From positions 1 to 64,000 of the forward strand of contig NZ_VTAW01000018.1 in assembly GCF_008245225.1 (NCBI RefSeq): a stretch of DNA of 64,000 nt. The letters are read 5' to 3'. Source of the DNA: Natrialba swarupiae. Lineage in GTDB: Archaea > Halobacteriota > Halobacteria > Halobacteriales > Natrialbaceae. Positions 18,470 through 26,906 of the stretch are shown here, piece by piece. Both the position numbers and the translations under genes were made by a program. How positions within the stretch are numbered: position 1 is the first letter of the stretch; every line of letters begins with the position of its first letter. The notes under the pieces were generated by a model that had not been told where the DNA came from, did no database searches, and saw only the letters and a program-made list of their open reading frames with translations.

Positions 18470-19608
18470 CACCGACCCCTCCGTTCGCGTCCGTCTCGCG
18501 AGCCGAGCGCGTCGGTGAGTCCGTCTCCGACGAGGTTGATCGCCAGCACGAACAGGAAGATCGCCGCGCCGGGGAAGACCGTGACGTGCCAGTTTCCACG
18601 GAGCAGCGCCGACCGGCCCTGGGCGAGCATCGCCCCCCACTCGGCGGTTCCCGGCTCGAGACCGAGACCGAGGAAGCCAAGCGCCGCGGCCGCGGTGACG
18701 ACCGAGCCGACGTTGAGCGTCGCCTGGACGATCACCGGCGCGACGGCGTTGGGGACGACGTGGCGCGCGAGTATCGTCCGATGGGGCGTGCCGAGCGCCC
18801 TCGAGGCGGCGACGTAGTCGGTCTCGACGATCGAGAGCACCTCGCCGCGAAGCAGCCGAGCGTAGGTGAGCCAGCCGGTGACGACGAGCGCGAAGACGAC
18901 GTTCCAGTACCCCTGCCCCACGATCGCGACGATGGCGATCGCGAGGACGAGAAACGGGAACGCGTACAGCATATCCACGATCCGCATGATCGCCTCGTCG
19001 AGCCAGCCGCCGACGTAGCCCGCGATCGCGCCGAGTGGGATGCCGACACACAGCGCGAGGGCGACGGCCAGCGCACCGATGCTCAGGCTGTACCGCCCGC
19101 CGACGAGGACCCGGGAGAACAGGTCCCGACCCGCCCAGTCGGTCCCGAAGGGATGGGCCAGCGAGGGGCCGGCGTTCGGCGGCCCGACGGACAGCTCGTT
19201 CGGATCGTACGGCGCGAGTGAGAACGGCTGGAGCGTGATCGTATACCCCATCGTGGAGAACTCGACGGGACGGGCGACGATCGCGACCGCCGACAGGACC
19301 GCGACGATCGCGAGCCCGAACAGCGCCGTCCGGTTCGACCGAAACCGACGCCAGCTCTCCTCGAGCCGGCTCCGACTGTGGACGGTTCGCGCGCTGGTAC
19401 CGTCTCGAGGCGTCAGCGTCGACCGACCGGTGGACGCCGAGGTGGCCGACGGCCTGGTGTTCGCCGCGGCCATCTGGCGATCGGACGCGTCCCGGTGGTC
19501 CCCGGGCCGGTCGGCGTCGGTCCGATCACCGTCTGCTCGGTCAGACGACAGGTGCTCCTCGAGGCCGTCGATTCTGATGCGCCCTCGTCGTGTCGTTTGC
19601 TCGTTCAT
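18469..19608 (-). CDS. Oligopeptide/dipeptide ABC transporter permease (OppC/DppC type)
   Basis: Second inner-membrane subunit of the peptide importer (379 aa). A long charged N-terminal cytoplasmic region of about 95 residues precedes the first membrane helix (FGLAIVAVLSAVAIVA). The binding-protein-dependent transport domain then has GGRYSLSIGALAVALALCVG, five further hydrophobic segments and the coupling loop YVAASRALGTPHRTILARHV. HPFGTDWAGRDLFSRVLVG is typical of the OppC class. The start overlaps the OppB stop by four bases. Confidence 0.93.
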   Translation of the reverse strand: MNEQTTRRGRIRIDGLEEHLSSDRADGDRTDADRPGDHRDASDRQMAAANTRPSATSASTGRSTLTPRDGTSARTVHSRSRLEESWRRFRSNRTALFGLAIVAVLSAVAIVARPVEFSTMGYTITLQPFSLAPYDPNELSVGPPNAGPSLAHPFGTDWAGRDLFSRVLVGGRYSLSIGALAVALALCVGIPLGAIAGYVGGWLDEAIMRIVDMLYAFPFLVLAIAIVAIVGQGYWNVVFALVVTGWLTYARLLRGEVLSIVETDYVAASRALGTPHRTILARHVVPNAVAPVIVQATLNVGSVVTAAAALGFLGLGLEPGTAEWGAMLAQGRSALLRGNWHVTVFPGAAIFLFVLAINLVGDGLTDALGSRDGRERRGR

Positions 19609-20558
19609 CGGTCGTGTCGAATTCGTGGGTCGATGATCGCGTAGGCGACGTCGACGAGCAGGTTCGCCGCGACCGTCGCGACCGCGATGAGCAACACGCT
19701 CGCCTGGACGACCGAAACGTCCCGCCGGCCGATCGATTCGACGAGCAACTGTCCCATCCCGGGCCAGGAGAAGACGTGCTCGACGACCACCGCGCCGTCG
19801 ACGAGAAACGCGATCTGGAGGCCCGCAACCGTCACGACCGCCGTCGAGGCGTTTCGGAGAACGTGTTTCAGGATCACCGTCCGCTCGCGAAGCCCCCTGG
19901 CTCGAGCGGCCCGGACGTACTCCCGGTCGAGTTCGCGACGCATCGACGAGCGCATCAGTCGGGTGACGATGGCGGCCAGTGCAGTCGCGAGCGTGACGGT
20001 CGGCAAGATCACGAACCACGCCATCTCGAGGCTCACGAGCGGTGCGTCGGGCGGGGTAACTCGAACCCAGCCGAGGTGGACCGCGAAGACGAACAGGAGG
20101 ACGAGTCCGAGCCAGAAGTTCGGCGTGGCGATACCGACGAGCGCGGCGATTCGACTGGCCTCGTCCGCCGGTTGCCCCTGTTTGATCGCGGCGAGGATCC
20201 CGAGTGGAACGCCGATCGCGAGCGACAGTGTCCACGAGGCGACGCCCAGTGCGACCGTGTGCGGGAGGCGACTCGCGACGGTCTCGCCGACGTCGCGGCC
20301 GGTGATCGGCGACTCGCCGAACTCGAAGGTGACGACGTCACCGAGCCACAGCAGGTACTGCTGCCAGAGCGGGCGATCGAGGTTGTACTCGGCCCGAAGT
20401 GCGGCCCGAGTTTCCGGATCGACGTGGTCGAAGCCGACGAGCACGTCGACCGGGTCCCCCGGCGTGAGATAGACGAACGAAAACGTGATCGCCGTCGCAC
20501 CGAGCAGTACCGGGACGGCCGTCAGCGCGCGTCTGAGTGTGTATCGGATGATCGACAT
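19605..20558 (-). CDS. Oligopeptide/dipeptide ABC transporter permease (OppB/DppB type)
   Basis: First membrane subunit of the importer (317 aa). It starts YTLRRALTAVPVLLGATAIT, the usual OppB signal-anchor helix, then FVYLTPGDPVD and the large extracytoplasmic loop. The coupling helix is EYVRAARARGLRERTVILKH, and the C-terminal part contains WPGMGQLLVESIGRRDV. The start at 20558 fits the family; the longer upstream frame is intergenic. About 250 bp separate it from the binding-protein gene, including a degenerate repeat element. Confidence 0.94.
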   Translation of the reverse strand: MSIIRYTLRRALTAVPVLLGATAITFSFVYLTPGDPVDVLVGFDHVDPETRAALRAEYNLDRPLWQQYLLWLGDVVTFEFGESPITGRDVGETVASRLPHTVALGVASWTLSLAIGVPLGILAAIKQGQPADEASRIAALVGIATPNFWLGLVLLFVFAVHLGWVRVTPPDAPLVSLEMAWFVILPTVTLATALAAIVTRLMRSSMRRELDREYVRAARARGLRERTVILKHVLRNASTAVVTVAGLQIAFLVDGAVVVEHVFSWPGMGQLLVESIGRRDVSVVQASVLLIAVATVAANLLVDVAYAIIDPRIRHDR

Positions 20559-20649
20559 AGCGCAGAGTTCGGAAGACGATCGCGTCGGCGTTGCGAGCTT
20601 CGGACCGGGACGACGGACCGCGACCTTCGCCGGCCCGAACCGATGCGGG

Positions 20650-20747
20650 CGGTCGTCCGGTCGTTGTGTCGAGTTTCGGGGCCAACCGCAGACTGTCGCG
20701 GTCGCGCCGAAACCCAGTACAGCGTTCCGTCTCGGTCCGATCAGCAA
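20650..20747. repeat. Possible degenerate inverted repeat, copy 4
   Basis: The right terminus GTACAGCGTTCCGTCTC resembles that of copy 6 (GGACAGCGTTCCGTATC). The inner region can pair GTTTCGG with CCGAAAC and ACCGC with GCGGT. It lies about 60 bp beyond the stop of the binding-protein gene. The left arm is poorly conserved, so the call is tentative. Confidence 0.4.
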
Positions 20748-20807
20748 CCAGTACGAAAGTCCATCACTTAACGGTACCTGAGAGGTCGTCCTCGGAAGCG
20801 ACGAGCG

Positions 20808-22427
20808 CTATCGATCGGGATCGAGGCTGTCGACGGCGAACTCCTCGAGAAGCGGCGGAATCGGCGTGTACGCGACGGCACCCACTCCAGCGTAGACGTC
20901 TTCGACAATCGTCTCGCGGGGAATCAACCGGTCGATGCCGCGGCGAACGTCGGCGTTCGTAAACGGCTCGAGGTATGCCGGGTAGACGAGAAAGTCGATC
21001 GCTCCGGCGGCGGATCGCTCGACGCAGTACGCCGATTGGGTCTCGAGGTCGGTGACGTCCGCCGCTGAAATCTGGGTCGCCAGATCGAGCTCTCCGGCCT
21101 CGATCGCGGCGCGTCTGGACGCCGGGTCGGGGACGATCCGCATGGTGATCGTCTCGACCGGTGGGCGCTCGGGGACGGATTCGTCGCCGTCGAACCAGTG
21201 GCCGTCGAACCGGCGGAGTCGCCAGTACTCGCCGTCAGCGTACTCGTCGAACCGGTACGGACCGGTTCCGGTGGGCTCCTCGCTCAGATCGAGCGCCCCC
21301 TCGCTCGCAGCCAGCGGAACGATCGGGACGCCGACGCTCACCTCGAACGGGCCGTACTCCCGTTCGAGGTGAATCTCGAGTTCCGTCTCGTCGATGACGA
21401 CAGTGTCCTCGTACCAGTCGTAGACGTCCGTTTCCCGGGGAGTCCCCGCGTAGCGCTCGAACGTCGCGCGGACGTGGTCGGCGGTGAGCGTTTCACCGTT
21501 GTGAAACGCGACGTCTCCTCTGAGTTCGAACCGATACGTCGTCGGATCGAGTTGCTCCCAGTCGGTCGCGAGCGAGGGCCGTACCGCCCCCTCGAAGTCC
21601 ACCGCGAGCAGCCCCTCGTAGATCGGCGTCGTCGCCATGTTCGAGGTCGTGTCGTTCATCCGTACCGGATCCGGGTTCGAGACCGTCGCGGGGAGGTCGA
21701 CGACGAGCTCCGCACCGTCCTCCGACTCGAGAAACTCTCGGCCGTACGGTGTGTACACCGCATCGTACTCGCTGCCGGGTAACGGGTACTGACGCCAGTC
21801 GTCGATGGCGTCACACCGGTAGATCGCCGTCTCCTCGCCGGATCGAACGATCGATATCGGCACCTGTCTCGCGAGTCGTTCCTGCAGTTCTCGGTAGATG
21901 TCGGCTCGTCGCTCCGGGTCGCTCTCGGCGAGGCCGGAATCGATCAGTTCGTCGGTCCGATCGTCGGTGTAGTGATTGAAGTTGAAGCCGTTTGGCGACC
22001 GGCGGTCCGAGTGAAAGAGCGAGTTGACGTACGTGTGAGGATCCCAGCCACCGCTGATGTCGAGGGTCACGAGCGCGTTCTCCGCGTTGTCTGCCATATT
22101 CAGACACAACTGCTCGTAGCTCCCCCACTCGAGTTGTTCGAAGTCGACGTCGAACAGCCCCGTCTCGTTCAGTTCGTGTTGGACGAGTTGCGCCCAGCGG
22201 CTCCGCTCGCCGTTCTCCGCGTTCGCGTAGATCGTCGTCTCGAACGGCGCGTCAACTCCTGTCGCCTCGAACCCGCGCTGGATCAGCTCTGTCGGGCCAC
22301 TCTCCGAAATCCGGTCGTCACGTTCGGCGGTGATACACCCCGACAGCCCGATCGTCCCCACCGCACCGAGTCCACGTAGAATCGTTCGTCGTCCAACCCG
22401 TTCGTCGAACCCCTTCCGACAGCCCAT
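20808..22427 (-). CDS. Peptide ABC transporter substrate-binding lipoprotein, circularly permuted family-5 SBP
   Basis: Surface lipoprotein that should capture peptides for the adjacent importer. The N-terminus has a twin-arginine signal and lipobox (GRRTILRGLGAVGTIGLSGC). The domain order is unusual. Residues ~45-205 contain what is normally the C-terminal part of OppA/DppA (WAQLVQHELNETGLFDVDFE, EWGSYEQLC, WDPHTYVNSLF, ELIDSGLAESDPERRADIYR). Residues ~212-539 then contain the normal N-terminal part (TPIYEGLLAVDF, PTTYRFELRGDVAFHNGETL) and the protein ends at NADVRRGIDRLIPRETIVED plus PIPPLLEEF, which normally lie in the middle. The frame is single and uninterrupted. Genes for both permeases and ATPases follow. 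Confidence 0.88.
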   Translation of the reverse strand: MGCRKGFDERVGRRTILRGLGAVGTIGLSGCITAERDDRISESGPTELIQRGFEATGVDAPFETTIYANAENGERSRWAQLVQHELNETGLFDVDFEQLEWGSYEQLCLNMADNAENALVTLDISGGWDPHTYVNSLFHSDRRSPNGFNFNHYTDDRTDELIDSGLAESDPERRADIYRELQERLARQVPISIVRSGEETAIYRCDAIDDWRQYPLPGSEYDAVYTPYGREFLESEDGAELVVDLPATVSNPDPVRMNDTTSNMATTPIYEGLLAVDFEGAVRPSLATDWEQLDPTTYRFELRGDVAFHNGETLTADHVRATFERYAGTPRETDVYDWYEDTVVIDETELEIHLEREYGPFEVSVGVPIVPLAASEGALDLSEEPTGTGPYRFDEYADGEYWRLRRFDGHWFDGDESVPERPPVETITMRIVPDPASRRAAIEAGELDLATQISAADVTDLETQSAYCVERSAAGAIDFLVYPAYLEPFTNADVRRGIDRLIPRETIVEDVYAGVGAVAYTPIPPLLEEFAVDSLDPDR

Positions 22428-22605
22428 ATCTCATCGGTTGAGACGCAGCGGGCATATGGGTTGTGACCCAACACCAATCACCCGGCCGCGCTGACATCCT
22501 TTCGAGGAGACGGTCGCCTCGAGACTCGTTCTCGCTGGCGATCGCATGCGGATTGGCCGTCGCCGGAGAGGGCTGTCTCCGACCGGCTGTGAGGAGATAT
22601 CGACG

Positions 22606-22714
22606 GAACTGGCACAGACCGTCTCAGACGGTTTACTGTACGTCGGTGCCGCCGCTCCCGGGACTCGTTCTCCGGAAGTGTCGGGACACAGGTGCAGCAA
22701 TCCGTTCCGTCTCA
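22606..22714. repeat. Stop-codon-anchored inverted repeat, copy 5 (class B)
   Basis: The main element runs from CAGACGGTTTACTGTACG at 22625 to GCAGCAATCCGTTCCGTCTCA at 22714; the final TCA is the stop of hpt on the minus strand. A separate right-terminus-like piece (GGCACAGACCGTCTCA, ending 22626) abuts it on the left, so a second element may once have been adjacent. The inner sequence resembles copy 7 rather than the class A stems. Confidence 0.78.
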
Positions 22715-23281
22715 GCTGTCGCCGTCCTCGTCGACGATCACGACCTCGCCGTCGACGACGTCGACGTTGATCAGCGTCTTGACGTTGTAGCCCGCGTCGT
22801 CGACTTTGTTCTCGCCACCGACTTTCTTGATGACTGCCACCGTGTCGACGACTTCGGCACCGATCTCCTCGAGGGCCTCGAGCACCGACGCGAGCGTGCC
22901 ACCGGTCGAGAGCACGTCGTCGAGAACGAGCACGCGCTCGCCCTCGCGGACGTCGTTGATGTACATCTCGTTCTCCGAGTAGCCCGTCTGCTGGGCGATG
23001 GCGACCTCTCCCTCGAGGCCGTACTCGCGTTTGCGGATGACCGTAAGCGGGATGTCGGTCATCAGCGAGACCGCAGTCGAGATGTGGATCCCCATCGCCG
23101 CCGGCGTGACGATCCGGTCGACCTCCTCGAGTCTCGCCTTGCGGATGATCCGGATGACGATCTCGCGCAACAGCGTCGGATCCAGCTTCGGGACGCCGTC
23201 GCTGATCGGGTGGACGAAGTAGTGGTAACCGTTTTTCTCGATGATTGGGGCCTCGAGAAGCGATCGCTTCAACTGATCCAT
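22712..23281 (-). CDS. hpt: Hypoxanthine/guanine phosphoribosyltransferase, archaeal type
   Basis: Purine salvage enzyme joining PRPP to hypoxanthine or guanine. The 189 residues have the archaeal HGPRTase/APRT-like fold. The PRPP loop is [20 protein letters not shown], and [20 protein letters not shown] is the first substrate motif. ATG at 23281 ([19 protein letters not shown]) matches the family start; an upstream extension has no support. The stop codon lies in the terminus of a repeat element. Confidence 0.9.
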   Translation of the reverse strand: MDQLKRSLLEAPIIEKNGYHYFVHPISDGVPKLDPTLLREIVIRIIRKARLEEVDRIVTPAAMGIHISTAVSLMTDIPLTVIRKREYGLEGEVAIAQQTGYSENEMYINDVREGERVLVLDDVLSTGGTLASVLEALEEIGAEVVDTVAVIKKVGGENKVDDAGYNVKTLINVDVVDGEVVIVDEDGDS

Positions 23282-23433
23282 GTCGTGGGTCGGTGGGTAT
23301 CGGAGTAAAATGTGACGATCCGATCGCACCGCGGGCGCGATCGGTCCATGCTGGTCGGAGCTGGTGTACGGAGCGACCGGCGAAATCACAGGTTTCCCGT
23401 GATTTCACCGACAACGAGTCACGACGGCCTCGA

Positions 23434-24066
23434 TCACTCGTCGCTACCGAAGCTGAGTTCCGGCGGCTGGTCGCCGTGGCCCAGGCGCATGTTCCGTTCG
23501 TGATAGAGGTGTGCGGCCGCCGTCGCGGTGATCGTGATCGAGATGATCGCTGTCCACGTCAGATCGGACAGCACCGTCAGCGGATAGATCTCGAGCCAGA
23601 GCGCGGCGACCAGCGCACACCCGATCGCACCGAGTGAGAGATACAACTCCCGCCAGGCGAACTCGTGGCCGGGGACGATCTCGAGGTAGATGCTGATGTC
23701 ACCGGTCCGGTCGGTTCCCGCGATGATCCCCTCGTCGGAGTCGAACGTCAGAATGCCGGCCTCGTCCATCTTCGGGAGATGCGTCTGCTGGAGCGTCGTG
23801 TACACCCGCTTTCGCTGTTCGGGCGTGACGCCCTCGAGTGTCGTCTCGTACTCCCAGGCGGCAACCTGCTGGGCGAGGTCGCCGAGTTCGACCGGACGGT
23901 CGTCCTGTTTCAGGTAGTGGAGCACGTACCGCCGACGCTGGTTGCGCAGGACCTCGAAAACCTCGCCTTTCGATAAGTCCTCGGGTTCCTCGATTCCGGT
24001 GTCGCGGTCGTCATCGTCGGCGGCTTCGGCCGTGTTACGGGCCTCATTGTGGTGTTGTTGGGCCAC
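23434..24066 (-). CDS. DUF7344 winged-helix protein with two membrane segments
   Basis: 210 residues. The N-terminal part (EVFEVLRNQRRRYVLHYLKQ and QQTHLPKMDEAGILTFDSDE) is the DUF7344 winged-helix domain. Two hydrophobic segments follow (LSLGAIGCALVAALWLEI and WTAIISITITATAAAHLY), so a membrane-tethered regulator is likely. It starts with GTG at 24066 preceded by a strong Shine-Dalgarno sequence, unusual among the mostly leaderless genes here. Its target is unknown. Confidence 0.8.
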   Translation of the reverse strand: MAQQHHNEARNTAEAADDDDRDTGIEEPEDLSKGEVFEVLRNQRRRYVLHYLKQDDRPVELGDLAQQVAAWEYETTLEGVTPEQRKRVYTTLQQTHLPKMDEAGILTFDSDEGIIAGTDRTGDISIYLEIVPGHEFAWRELYLSLGAIGCALVAALWLEIYPLTVLSDLTWTAIISITITATAAAHLYHERNMRLGHGDQPPELSFGSDE

Positions 24067-24071
24067 TACAG

Positions 24072-24080
24072 CTCACCTCC
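24072..24080 (-). promoter_or_regulatory. Strong Shine-Dalgarno sequence fixing a GTG start
   Basis: On the minus strand GGAGGTGAG lies about six bases before the GTG at 24066. It decides the start of the DUF7344 membrane protein and implies a leadered mRNA. Confidence 0.7.
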
Positions 24081-24148
24081 CTCGGACGTCCCACACTCGA
24101 TTCCATATCCGTTCGTACACCCATTATTTCCTGGCAGGAACGCCACCT

Positions 24149-24157
24149 ATATAATTC
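24149..24157 (-). promoter_or_regulatory. TATA box for the DUF7344 membrane protein gene
   Basis: The minus strand reads AATTATATA. Normal spacing puts the transcript start near 24122, giving a leader of about 55 bases that would contain the Shine-Dalgarno sequence at 24072-24080. Confidence 0.55.
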
Positions 24158-24238
24158 TCCTGACCCCTCTGAAACAGCGGGAACGACGCGTCGTCGATGC
24201 ACAGCTGTTGACTATCTTATATGTGACTGGTCCGGCGG

Positions 24239-25393
24239 CTACGCGAGCATGACGGCGATCGAGTCGGCGATCTCTTCGCCCAGCCCGGCTTTCGTTCCCT
24301 CGTACCGGGCGGCGTCATTTTCGTGAACCAGCAGCGCCCGCGTCTCCGCTTTGCCCATCACGCTGGCGTCGTTGGCCACGACGAACGCGAGGTCCGTCCG
24401 GTCGATCGCCTCCCGCGCCCGCTCGATCATCGCCGCCTCGTCCCCGGACGTCTCGGTCTTGAAGCCGACGATCGGCAACGTCGGCCGCTCCTCGCGAACC
24501 GCATCGATCAGCTTCGGCGTCGGCTCGAGTTCGAGCGTGAGCTCCTGTCCCGAGCGGATCTTCTCGTTGCTCGCCTCGACGGTGTAGTCGCCGATCGCCG
24601 CCGCGGAGACGAGGACGTCGGCGCTCGAAGCGGCCTCCCGCGTCGCCGCGAGCATCTCGGCGGCGCTCTCGACCGGACGAACGTCGGCGTAGGGGACCGC
24701 TTCGCCGTCGTGGACGAGGGTGACGTCCGCGCCGCGAACGTAACACGAACGGGTGACGGCCCGTCCCATCTTCCCGGACGAGCGGTTTGTCAGCACCCGG
24801 ACCGGATCGATCGACTCGCTCGTCGCGCCGCTGGTGACGACGACCTGTGTCCCCTCGAGCGGTCGCTCACCCGCCGCTCGAGCCGTCTCGCAGACGATCG
24901 CCTCCTCGGTCGCGATCTTGGCTTTCCCTTCCTCGATTCGCGGCTCCACGAAGTCGACGCCCCATCCCTCGACGGTCTCGATGGCCTCGAGGACGCCGGG
25001 GTGGTCGTACATCGGCTCGTGCATCGCGGGGGCGATCACGACCGGCGTCCCCGCGCCGAGGGCAGTCGTCGCACAGGTCGTGACGGGCGTGTCGTCGACC
25101 GCGGCGGCGATCTTTCCGACAGTGTTTGCCGTCGCCGGGGCGATCACGAAGACGTCAGCCCAGCCGTCGTACCCACAGAGTGAAACGTGTTCGACGCCGC
25201 CCGTAATCTCCGTGACGACGTCGGCGTCCGTCGCGAACTCGAGCGCCCACGGGTGGACGATCCCTCGTGCGCTGTCGGTCATCACCGCACGAACGTCGGC
25301 ACCGCGTCGGCGCAGTTCGTGGGCCAGTTCGACCGTCTTGACGGCGGCGATCGAGCCCGTCACCCCGAGCGCGACGTTGACTCCCTCGAGCAT
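24239..25393 (-). CDS. coaBC: Bifunctional phosphopantothenoylcysteine decarboxylase / phosphopantothenate-cysteine ligase
   Basis: Two consecutive steps of coenzyme A synthesis in one 384-residue protein. Residues ~1-180 are the FMN-dependent decarboxylase (LGVTGSIAAVKTVELAHELR, IAPATANTVGKIA, and PAMHEPMY in the position of the PxMNxxMW motif). Residues ~185-384 are the ligase (VVVTSGATSESIDPVRVLTN, NRSSGKMGRAV, VSAAAIGDYTVEASNEKIRS). The His in PAMHEPMY replaces the bacterial Asn, which is usual in archaea. The start at 25393 matches the family N-terminus. Confidence 0.94.
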   Translation of the reverse strand: MLEGVNVALGVTGSIAAVKTVELAHELRRRGADVRAVMTDSARGIVHPWALEFATDADVVTEITGGVEHVSLCGYDGWADVFVIAPATANTVGKIAAAVDDTPVTTCATTALGAGTPVVIAPAMHEPMYDHPGVLEAIETVEGWGVDFVEPRIEEGKAKIATEEAIVCETARAAGERPLEGTQVVVTSGATSESIDPVRVLTNRSSGKMGRAVTRSCYVRGADVTLVHDGEAVPYADVRPVESAAEMLAATREAASSADVLVSAAAIGDYTVEASNEKIRSGQELTLELEPTPKLIDAVREERPTLPIVGFKTETSGDEAAMIERAREAIDRTDLAFVVANDASVMGKAETRALLVHENDAARYEGTKAGLGEEIADSIAVMLA

Positions 25394-25467
25394 TCGTTCG
25401 CCCTTCTCACGGCGGCGTGTTAAGCGTAGCGAGGCACCGACGTCTGATTCGTTCACCGTCGATGCGA

Positions 25468-26205
25468 TCAGTCCCGGTCGACGCTCGGGTGCATCGTCGG
25501 CCGCTCCTCGAGTGGCTCGGCGAACGCCTCGAGGATCGTCTCCCGGGCCCGCTCGTCACGCTCGCGCCGTTCGTCGTCGTCGATCTCCTCACAGCCAGGC
25601 GGCACGTCGCGGCCCCGGCCCGTAAAGTATCCCTCGGGGACGACCCAGTCGTGATAGAAGTTGGCGTCGGAGTCGTGGATGGCCGCGAGCCCGACTTTCG
25701 CGCCGTGGCCGGCGGCGACGATCGCCTGGTGGGGCTCGCCTGCGATTCTCCCCGCCGCGTAGACGCCGTCGACGGCCGTCCGTCCGCCGTCGTCGACGCT
25801 CACGAAGTGCTTGCTCCCCCGCTGGATGCGGCCGACGTCGAGGGGCACCAGGTACTCGCTGTCCGACCACGACGCCGCGATGACGCGGCGGGTGGAGAGC
25901 GGATCGCCACCCTCGGTCTCGAGGACGAACCCCGCCTCGAGGTCGTCCTCGTCTCTCAGTTCGACGCTCGTCACCCGCCCCAGTTCGAACGCGACACCGG
26001 CGTTTCGAGCCTGTTCGCGGGCGAGTTCGAGATGTCGACGGGCGTCGACGCCGTCCGGGAAGCCGGGGTAGTTTTCGAGGCTGGCGTTCCGAGCGAGGAT
26101 CGACTCTCCGCCGTCTACGATCAGCGTGTCCAGTCCCGCTCGAGCGGTGTAAATCGACGCGGCGAGGCCGGAAACGCCTCCGCCGACGATGCAAACGTCT
26201 CTCAT
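25468..26205 (-). CDS. NAD(P)/FAD-dependent oxidoreductase, thioredoxin-reductase-like without the redox Cys pair
   Basis: 245-residue flavoprotein. The N-terminal FAD fold is VCIVGGGVSGLAASIYTARA and the C-terminal FAD-binding motif is AVDGVYAAGRIAGEPHQAIV. The CxxC active-site pair of thioredoxin reductases is absent and the protein is shorter than the ~310 residues of that family, so it is a reduced member of the group with unknown substrate. The ATG before RDVCIVGG is clear; the long upstream open frame belongs partly to a broken neighbouring gene. Confidence 0.85.
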   Translation of the reverse strand: MRDVCIVGGGVSGLAASIYTARAGLDTLIVDGGESILARNASLENYPGFPDGVDARRHLELAREQARNAGVAFELGRVTSVELRDEDDLEAGFVLETEGGDPLSTRRVIAASWSDSEYLVPLDVGRIQRGSKHFVSVDDGGRTAVDGVYAAGRIAGEPHQAIVAAGHGAKVGLAAIHDSDANFYHDWVVPEGYFTGRGRDVPPGCEEIDDDERRERDERARETILEAFAEPLEERPTMHPSVDRD

Positions 26206-26356
26206 CGGCCGACGTTTCGTCTCCGAGACTAAAACATTCACTTCTCGACACTGCCGTCCGACGTTCGTGCCGTCTGGCACGGGCAGGCGATTCTGGCATC
26301 CACCGTCGCGAGTGGAACTCCTCGTGACGGACGAGAGCCAGACGAGACTGCATCGT

Positions 26357-26580
26357 TCAGACGATTGTGAAGAGTTCCCAGACCACAACGAGCAACACCA
26401 GCCCGTACGGCAGATCGAGCCAAAAAACCGGCCGAGGAGTGCCAGCCGCGAGAGCGCCGCAAGCGGCATTCCGAGGTATCGCAGCGGCGACGTCGCGGTC
26501 TTCGAGCCGTCCCACACGAGCGTCGCCGCCGAGGCCTCGGGAAACGAGTGGACGGCGACCGAGAGTCCGAGCCACCCCAC
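26357..26580 (-). pseudogene. Frameshifted, 5'-truncated small membrane protein gene
   Basis: Two overlapping frames together read as one plausible membrane protein: GWLGLSVAVHSFPEASAATL and RYLGMPLAALSRLALLGRFF in the first frame, then WLDLPYGLVLLVVVWELFTI in the next. The switch lies at a run of six T (minus strand, about 26422-26427), where one more T would restore the frame. An in-frame TGA stands just before the GTG at 26580, so an N-terminal part is also missing. It follows the PLDc_N gene by 17 bp. I cannot name the family. A sequencing error in the homopolymer is a real alternative. Confidence 0.5.
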
Positions 26581-26597
26581 TCACTCTCGAGGTGTGC

Positions 26598-26813
26598 CTA
26601 CAGACGATCCCGTCCGATCAGGACGTACAACACGACCCCGAGGAAGGGCGCGAAGAAGACGACTAGCGCCCAGAGAAACGCGGGGTGGCTGCTGTTCTCC
26701 TGGGCGTCGACGAACGTCCAGACGATCAGGGCGAGCGTGACGAGCACCATCACGAGACCGAACAGCACGACGAATCCCGCGCCGCCGGACTGTAACACGA
26801 TGCTGGAGGGCAT
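26598..26813 (-). CDS. PLDc_N-domain small membrane protein
   Basis: A 71-residue protein with two hydrophobic helices (FVVLFGLVMVLVTLALIVWT and FLWALVVFFAPFLGVVLYVL), ending IGRDRL. This is the phospholipase D N-terminal (PLDc_N) pattern, found alone in many haloarchaeal proteins, where its role is unknown. The ATG before PSSIVLQS is chosen; the upstream extension lacks similarity. Confidence 0.7.
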   Translation of the reverse strand: MPSSIVLQSGGAGFVVLFGLVMVLVTLALIVWTFVDAQENSSHPAFLWALVVFFAPFLGVVLYVLIGRDRL

Positions 26814-26906
26814 GTGCGGTGGGAACGTATCACCGAACCAAATACTTTGTGAACGTCCCGCTGGAGGCTGCGTTCGGAAGGGGGACACTCGAGAGACTGC
26901 GGACGC

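Noticed and set aside
18470-20235. Single very large fusion protein joining permease and upstream sequence
   Set aside because: The frame stays open upstream of the OppC start, but that part is antisense-like overlap with the OppB gene. The ATG at 19608 gives a normal OppC with the usual four-base overlap.
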